Source of the DNA: an uncultured Collinsella sp. | GTDB taxonomy: Bacteria; Actinomycetota; Coriobacteriia; Coriobacteriales; Coriobacteriaceae | Assembly: GCA_902470835.1 (NCBI GenBank) | Contig: CABRHR010000095.1 | Location: forward strand, 1 to 8,308 | Direction: 5' to 3' | DNA: 8,308 nt | Shown: positions 6,093-8,308 of the stretch, piece by piece | Layout: every line of letters begins with the position of its first letter | How positions within the stretch are numbered: the first letter of the stretch is position 1 | Made by a program: the position numbers and the translations under genes | The notes under the pieces: generated by a model | Databases searched by the model: none | The model's input: only the letters and a program-made list of their open reading frames with translations | Told to the model about the DNA's origin: nothing

Positions 6093-8056
6093 GTGAGGTT
6101 CAAGCGCTGGTGGAGTGTCCCGTTATCGTTGGCACGGCGGGCCACGTCGACCACGGTAAGTCGGCATTGATCGAGGCACTGACCGGCAAGAACCCCGACC
6201 GTCTGGAGGTTGAGCGCCGCCGCGGTATGACCGTGGAGCTGGGCTTTGGCGAGCTGGCACTGCCGAGCGGCAAGATCGTTGGTCTGGTCGACGTGCCGGG
6301 CCACGCGCATTACCTGCGCGCTATGGTGCAGGGTGCGACAGGCATCGACGTTGCCGTGCTGGTGGTCTCTGCCGTTGAGGGCGTAATGCCGCAGACGCGC
6401 GAACACGTGCACGTGCTGGAGCTGCTGGGCGTCACGCATATGGTAGTGGCGCTGACGATGTGCGACCTGGCCGACGCCGAGATGACCGAGCTTGCCGAGC
6501 TCGATGTCGATGACTTTTTGTCGGGTACCGTGTTTGCGGGCGCGCCGATCGTGCCCGTGTCGTCTAAGACGGGCGATGGGATTGACAGGCTGCTTTCGGT
6601 GCTCGACGAGCAGGTAAGTGCCTGCTGGGATGCCTGCCGCGACCGTTCCGAGCGGAGCGACGCCGCACCTCGACTGCCGATTGACCGCTGCTTTACGATC
6701 AAGGGCGTCGGCACCGTCGTGACGGGAACGTTGCACGATGCGCCGGTGGCGGTGGGCGACGAGCTGATGGCTTTGCCGTCGCGTACGGTCTGTCGCGTGC
6801 GTGGGATTCAGGTGCATGGCGATACGCCGCAGGCGTTGCCCGGTCAGCGTGTGGCGCTCAACTTGGTGGGCGATGCCGTCGCCACGCTCGATCGCGGTGA
6901 GATGCTCGGCGTGGCGGGCCGCTTTGGCCAGACGATGCGCTTTATGATGACGTTGACCTACCTGGGCCGCGAGGGCGCCAAGCCGCGCGTGCTCGAGTCG
7001 GGCGCGCGCGTGCACGTGATGGCGGGTACGGCCGAGGTCGTCGGCCGCATCATGCTCATGGAGGACGAGGCGCCTGTGGCGGTGGGAGAGACCCGTATTG
7101 TTCAGGTGCGCTTGGATAACTCGCTGCCGCTGCGCGCCGGCGACCATGCCGTGGTGCTGTCGTATTCGCCCGTGATGCTTATTGGCGGCGGGCGCGTGCT
7201 ACTTTCGCGCTGCCGTCGCTCGCGCGAGCTTGCCGAAGGAGAGCGTGCGCTGTATGCGGCGCTCGAGTCCGGCGATATCGCGGACGGTGTGGGCGCTTGG
7301 CTGGCGCTGCAGACGCTGCCGGTTACGGCGGTTGATGTTGCCGAGGCTTTGGATCTTGGTGTCGGCGAGGTCGATGCCGCACTGCACGGGTTGGTGGCGC
7401 AGGGCGCTGCTTGCGCGCTTGCTGGCTCGGATGGCTCGCTGTATGCAGATTCTTCCGCGCTCGACGCCGCGATGGATGCCTTGGCGACGACCCTGTCGGC
7501 CATGCACGCGGCGGCTCCCAAGGAGACGGGCTTTACGCCCGGTGCCGTTGCCCATGCTGCCTGGCCCGCTGCCGACGATGCCGTTGCCGCGGCCTTGATT
7601 GCCGAGGGCTGCTCGCGCGGCGTTTGTGCTGCCGAAGGCGCCGAGGTGTTCGACCCACACTCTGCAGCCGCCGCGGCGCGTGTGGTGCGCGATGCCTGCG
7701 AGCGTATCGTTGCCTTGCTGGATGAGGCCGGCCTCGATGCGCCGACGTTGCCCGAGGTGGGCGAGCAGCTGCAGCTCGATCGCGACACCATGACGCGAGC
7801 CCTGCGCGAGCTATCGCTCAACCGCTCGATCGTTAAGGTCGAGCGCGACGTTGCCCTGTCCGCTGCCGCCGAGGCCCATGCGCGCGAGCTTGTTGCCGCC
7901 GCCATTGAGGCAGCCGGCGGTGCTGCCACCACGAGCGTGCTGCGCGAGGCCCTGGGCGTGTCGCGCAAGCGCGCCATCAGCATCTTGGAGCACCTAGATG
8001 CCGTGCGCTTTACGGTGCTCGACAAGGAGGCCGGCGGCCTGCGCTCCCTGCGCTAG
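6089..8056 (+). CDS. selB: Selenocysteine-specific elongation factor SelB
   Basis: A 655-residue GTPase that carries Sec-tRNA(Sec) to the ribosome at UGA codons marked by a SECIS hairpin. The EF-Tu-like domain shows the P-loop GHVDHGKS (18-25), the RRRGMTVELGFGEL switch (43-56), DVPGH (68-72), a G4 position reading TMCD (123-126) and VSSKTGDG for G5. The G4 lysine of the usual TKxD is methionine here. Beta-barrel domains follow from about residue 200 (FTIKGVGTVVTGTL). The C-terminal third should be the SECIS-binding winged-helix repeats, ending with LGVSRKRAISILEHLDAVRFT. The region near residues 465-550 is Ala-rich and accounts for much of the extra length over E. coli SelB (614 aa). The ATG overlaps the selA stop, with AAGAAGG at 6072-6078 as its ribosome binding site. 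The product is certain; the effect of the G4 change is open. Confidence 0.96.
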   Translation: MSEVQALVECPVIVGTAGHVDHGKSALIEALTGKNPDRLEVERRRGMTVELGFGELALPSGKIVGLVDVPGHAHYLRAMVQGATGIDVAVLVVSAVEGVMPQTREHVHVLELLGVTHMVVALTMCDLADAEMTELAELDVDDFLSGTVFAGAPIVPVSSKTGDGIDRLLSVLDEQVSACWDACRDRSERSDAAPRLPIDRCFTIKGVGTVVTGTLHDAPVAVGDELMALPSRTVCRVRGIQVHGDTPQALPGQRVALNLVGDAVATLDRGEMLGVAGRFGQTMRFMMTLTYLGREGAKPRVLESGARVHVMAGTAEVVGRIMLMEDEAPVAVGETRIVQVRLDNSLPLRAGDHAVVLSYSPVMLIGGGRVLLSRCRRSRELAEGERALYAALESGDIADGVGAWLALQTLPVTAVDVAEALDLGVGEVDAALHGLVAQGAACALAGSDGSLYADSSALDAAMDALATTLSAMHAAAPKETGFTPGAVAHAAWPAADDAVAAALIAEGCSRGVCAAEGAEVFDPHSAAAAARVVRDACERIVALLDEAGLDAPTLPEVGEQLQLDRDTMTRALRELSLNRSIVKVERDVALSAAAEAHARELVAAAIEAAGGAATTSVLREALGVSRKRAISILEHLDAVRFTVLDKEAGGLRSLR

Positions 8057-8057
8057 C

Positions 8058-8144
8058 CCACCCTTATCAGTTGCGGTGAAATAGTTCCTGTTTTCGGCAT
8101 CTAACGCCAAACCAGGAACTATTCCACCGCAACTTTGAGGGTGG
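8058..8144. repeat. Long imperfect palindrome directly after selB
   Basis: The core arms at 8069-8090 and 8113-8134 (22 nt each, beginning AGTTGCGGTG on the left and ending CCGCAACT on the right) are complementary with one mismatch. Beyond a small internal loop, CCACCCT (8058-8064) pairs again with AGGGTGG (8138-8144). Inside the arms CGGC and GCC can extend the stem with bulges. The whole is about 87 bp, starts 1 nt after the selB stop and is richer in AT than the genes. It could end selAB transcription, protect the mRNA 3' end, or be a small non-autonomous repeat element. No proper T-run follows, so a classic terminator is not shown. Confidence 0.8.
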
Positions 8145-8163
8145 CCAGACGAAGCTGGCCACC
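8140..8163. repeat. Second hairpin, sharing bases with the long palindrome
   Basis: GGTGGCCAG (8140-8148) and CTGGCCACC (8155-8163) form a perfect 9-bp stem around a 6-nt loop, ACGAAG. The left arm overlaps the outer arm of the long palindrome (8138-8144), so the complete forms of the two cannot exist at once. It is followed by TTGAGCC rather than a T-run. Confidence 0.75.
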
Positions 8164-8250
8164 TTGAGCCTTGAGTCGGGCTGATCGCCACGAAAAGGGC
8201 CTATTTACTACGTTTAGTCGACTACCCTCAACCATTCCGAAATTCGCGAA
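8164..8250. other. Non-coding spacer with short palindromes
   Basis: No gene is supported here. It contains TAGTCGACTA (8215-8224) and TTCGCGAA (8243-8250), both self-complementary, in sequence clearly richer in AT than the neighbouring genes, as expected for a regulatory spacer between transcription units. Confidence 0.5.
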
Positions 8251-8280
8251 ATTAAAACCGACGCTCCTATAAGTTGTCAA
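8251..8280 (-). promoter_or_regulatory. Candidate leftward promoter
   Basis: On the minus strand there is a perfect TTGACA (8275-8280) and TTTAAT (8251-8256, 5/6 to TATAAT), 18 bp apart. Transcription would start near 8244, at the TTCGCGAA palindrome (8243-8250), and run left through both hairpins towards the selB 3' end. I find no credible gene on that strand, so a small structured or antisense RNA is the only product I can suggest; a chance match is possible. Confidence 0.4.
8268..8273 (+). promoter_or_regulatory. Candidate rightward -10 element
   Basis: TATAAG is 5/6 to the -10 consensus and lies 19 nt before the operator-like palindrome at 8293. No good -35 is seen 16-18 bp upstream, so on its own it is weak. 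It overlaps the leftward candidate promoter, and both may not be real. Confidence 0.3.
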
Positions 8281-8292
8281 GAGGCAGTTTGC

Positions 8293-8304
8293 GGGAGCGC
8301 TCCC
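8293..8304. promoter_or_regulatory. LacI-family operator-like palindrome
   Basis: GGGAGCGCTCCC is a perfect 12-bp palindrome. It equals the core of the 14-bp TGGGAGCGCTCCCA operator known for CebR, a LacI-family cellobiose regulator of actinomycetes. The CG-centred form is typical of LacI-family sites. Placed just downstream of a possible rightward -10, it would repress a gene starting beyond the window, probably in sugar use. The regulator itself is not present here. Confidence 0.55.
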
Positions 8305-8308
8305 TTCA

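Noticed and set aside
5738..7147. Minus-strand open frame of 469 codons opposite selA and selB
   Set aside because: His/Arg/Gln-rich translation without domains, fully opposite two certain genes.
7994..8191. Small minus-strand open frame of 65 codons that a leftward promoter might express
   Set aside because: Half of it mirrors the end of selB and the rest is the palindromic repeat; no ribosome binding site or conserved sequence is evident.
8164..8308. tRNA(Sec) gene or CRISPR repeats after selB
   Set aside because: No cloverleaf-like set of arms, no long acceptor stem and no regularly spaced repeats are visible.

Overview
The window is 8.3 kb of GC-rich bacterial DNA with all convincing genes on the + strand. 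It begins with 30 bases of Illumina Nextera adapter, so position 30/31 is an assembly edge and the first gene is cut there. Gene content (formate-hydrogenlyase genes, a formate channel, selenocysteine machinery), GC-rich codon use and very short gene spacing fit an anaerobic gut actinobacterium of the Coriobacteriia. Collinsella or a close relative is my best guess. It rests on recall of gene content, not on a search.

Positions 31-2376 are the 3' end of a formate hydrogenlyase (hydrogenase-3 type) operon: the C-terminal third of hycG, then hycH and hycI, joined by abutting or overlapping stop/start codons. A formate/nitrite-transporter family channel (focA-like) follows 39 nt later. The unit closes with a strong rho-independent terminator at 2341-2376. 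Together these genes supply part of the [NiFe] hydrogenase module, its maturation, and formate movement across the membrane.

Positions 2441-4558 carry a single molybdopterin/[4Fe-4S] oxidoreductase of the DMSO-reductase superfamily with no partner subunits beside it. It keeps the Fe-S motif and has a cysteine where formate dehydrogenase H carries selenocysteine. It lacks the formate-dehydrogenase active-site His and Arg, and it resembles the polysulfide/thiosulfate-reductase branch more.

Positions 4559-8056 are selA and selB (overlapping by 4 bp), which make Sec-tRNA and deliver it to the ribosome. A likely client is a Sec-containing formate dehydrogenase of the hydrogenlyase, which would lie outside the window. 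A symmetric dyad and a candidate promoter sit together in the 76-nt gap before selA.

Positions 8057-8308 are non-coding but highly structured: a long imperfect palindrome directly after selB, a second perfect hairpin that competes with it for the same bases, candidate promoters on both strands, and at the right edge a 12-bp perfect palindrome that looks like a LacI-family (CebR-type) operator. I see no CRISPR array, tRNA, rRNA or insertion sequence. The least explained parts are the lone molybdoenzyme, the selA leader dyad and the structured region after selB. I did not find clear evidence of a wholly new multi-gene system.
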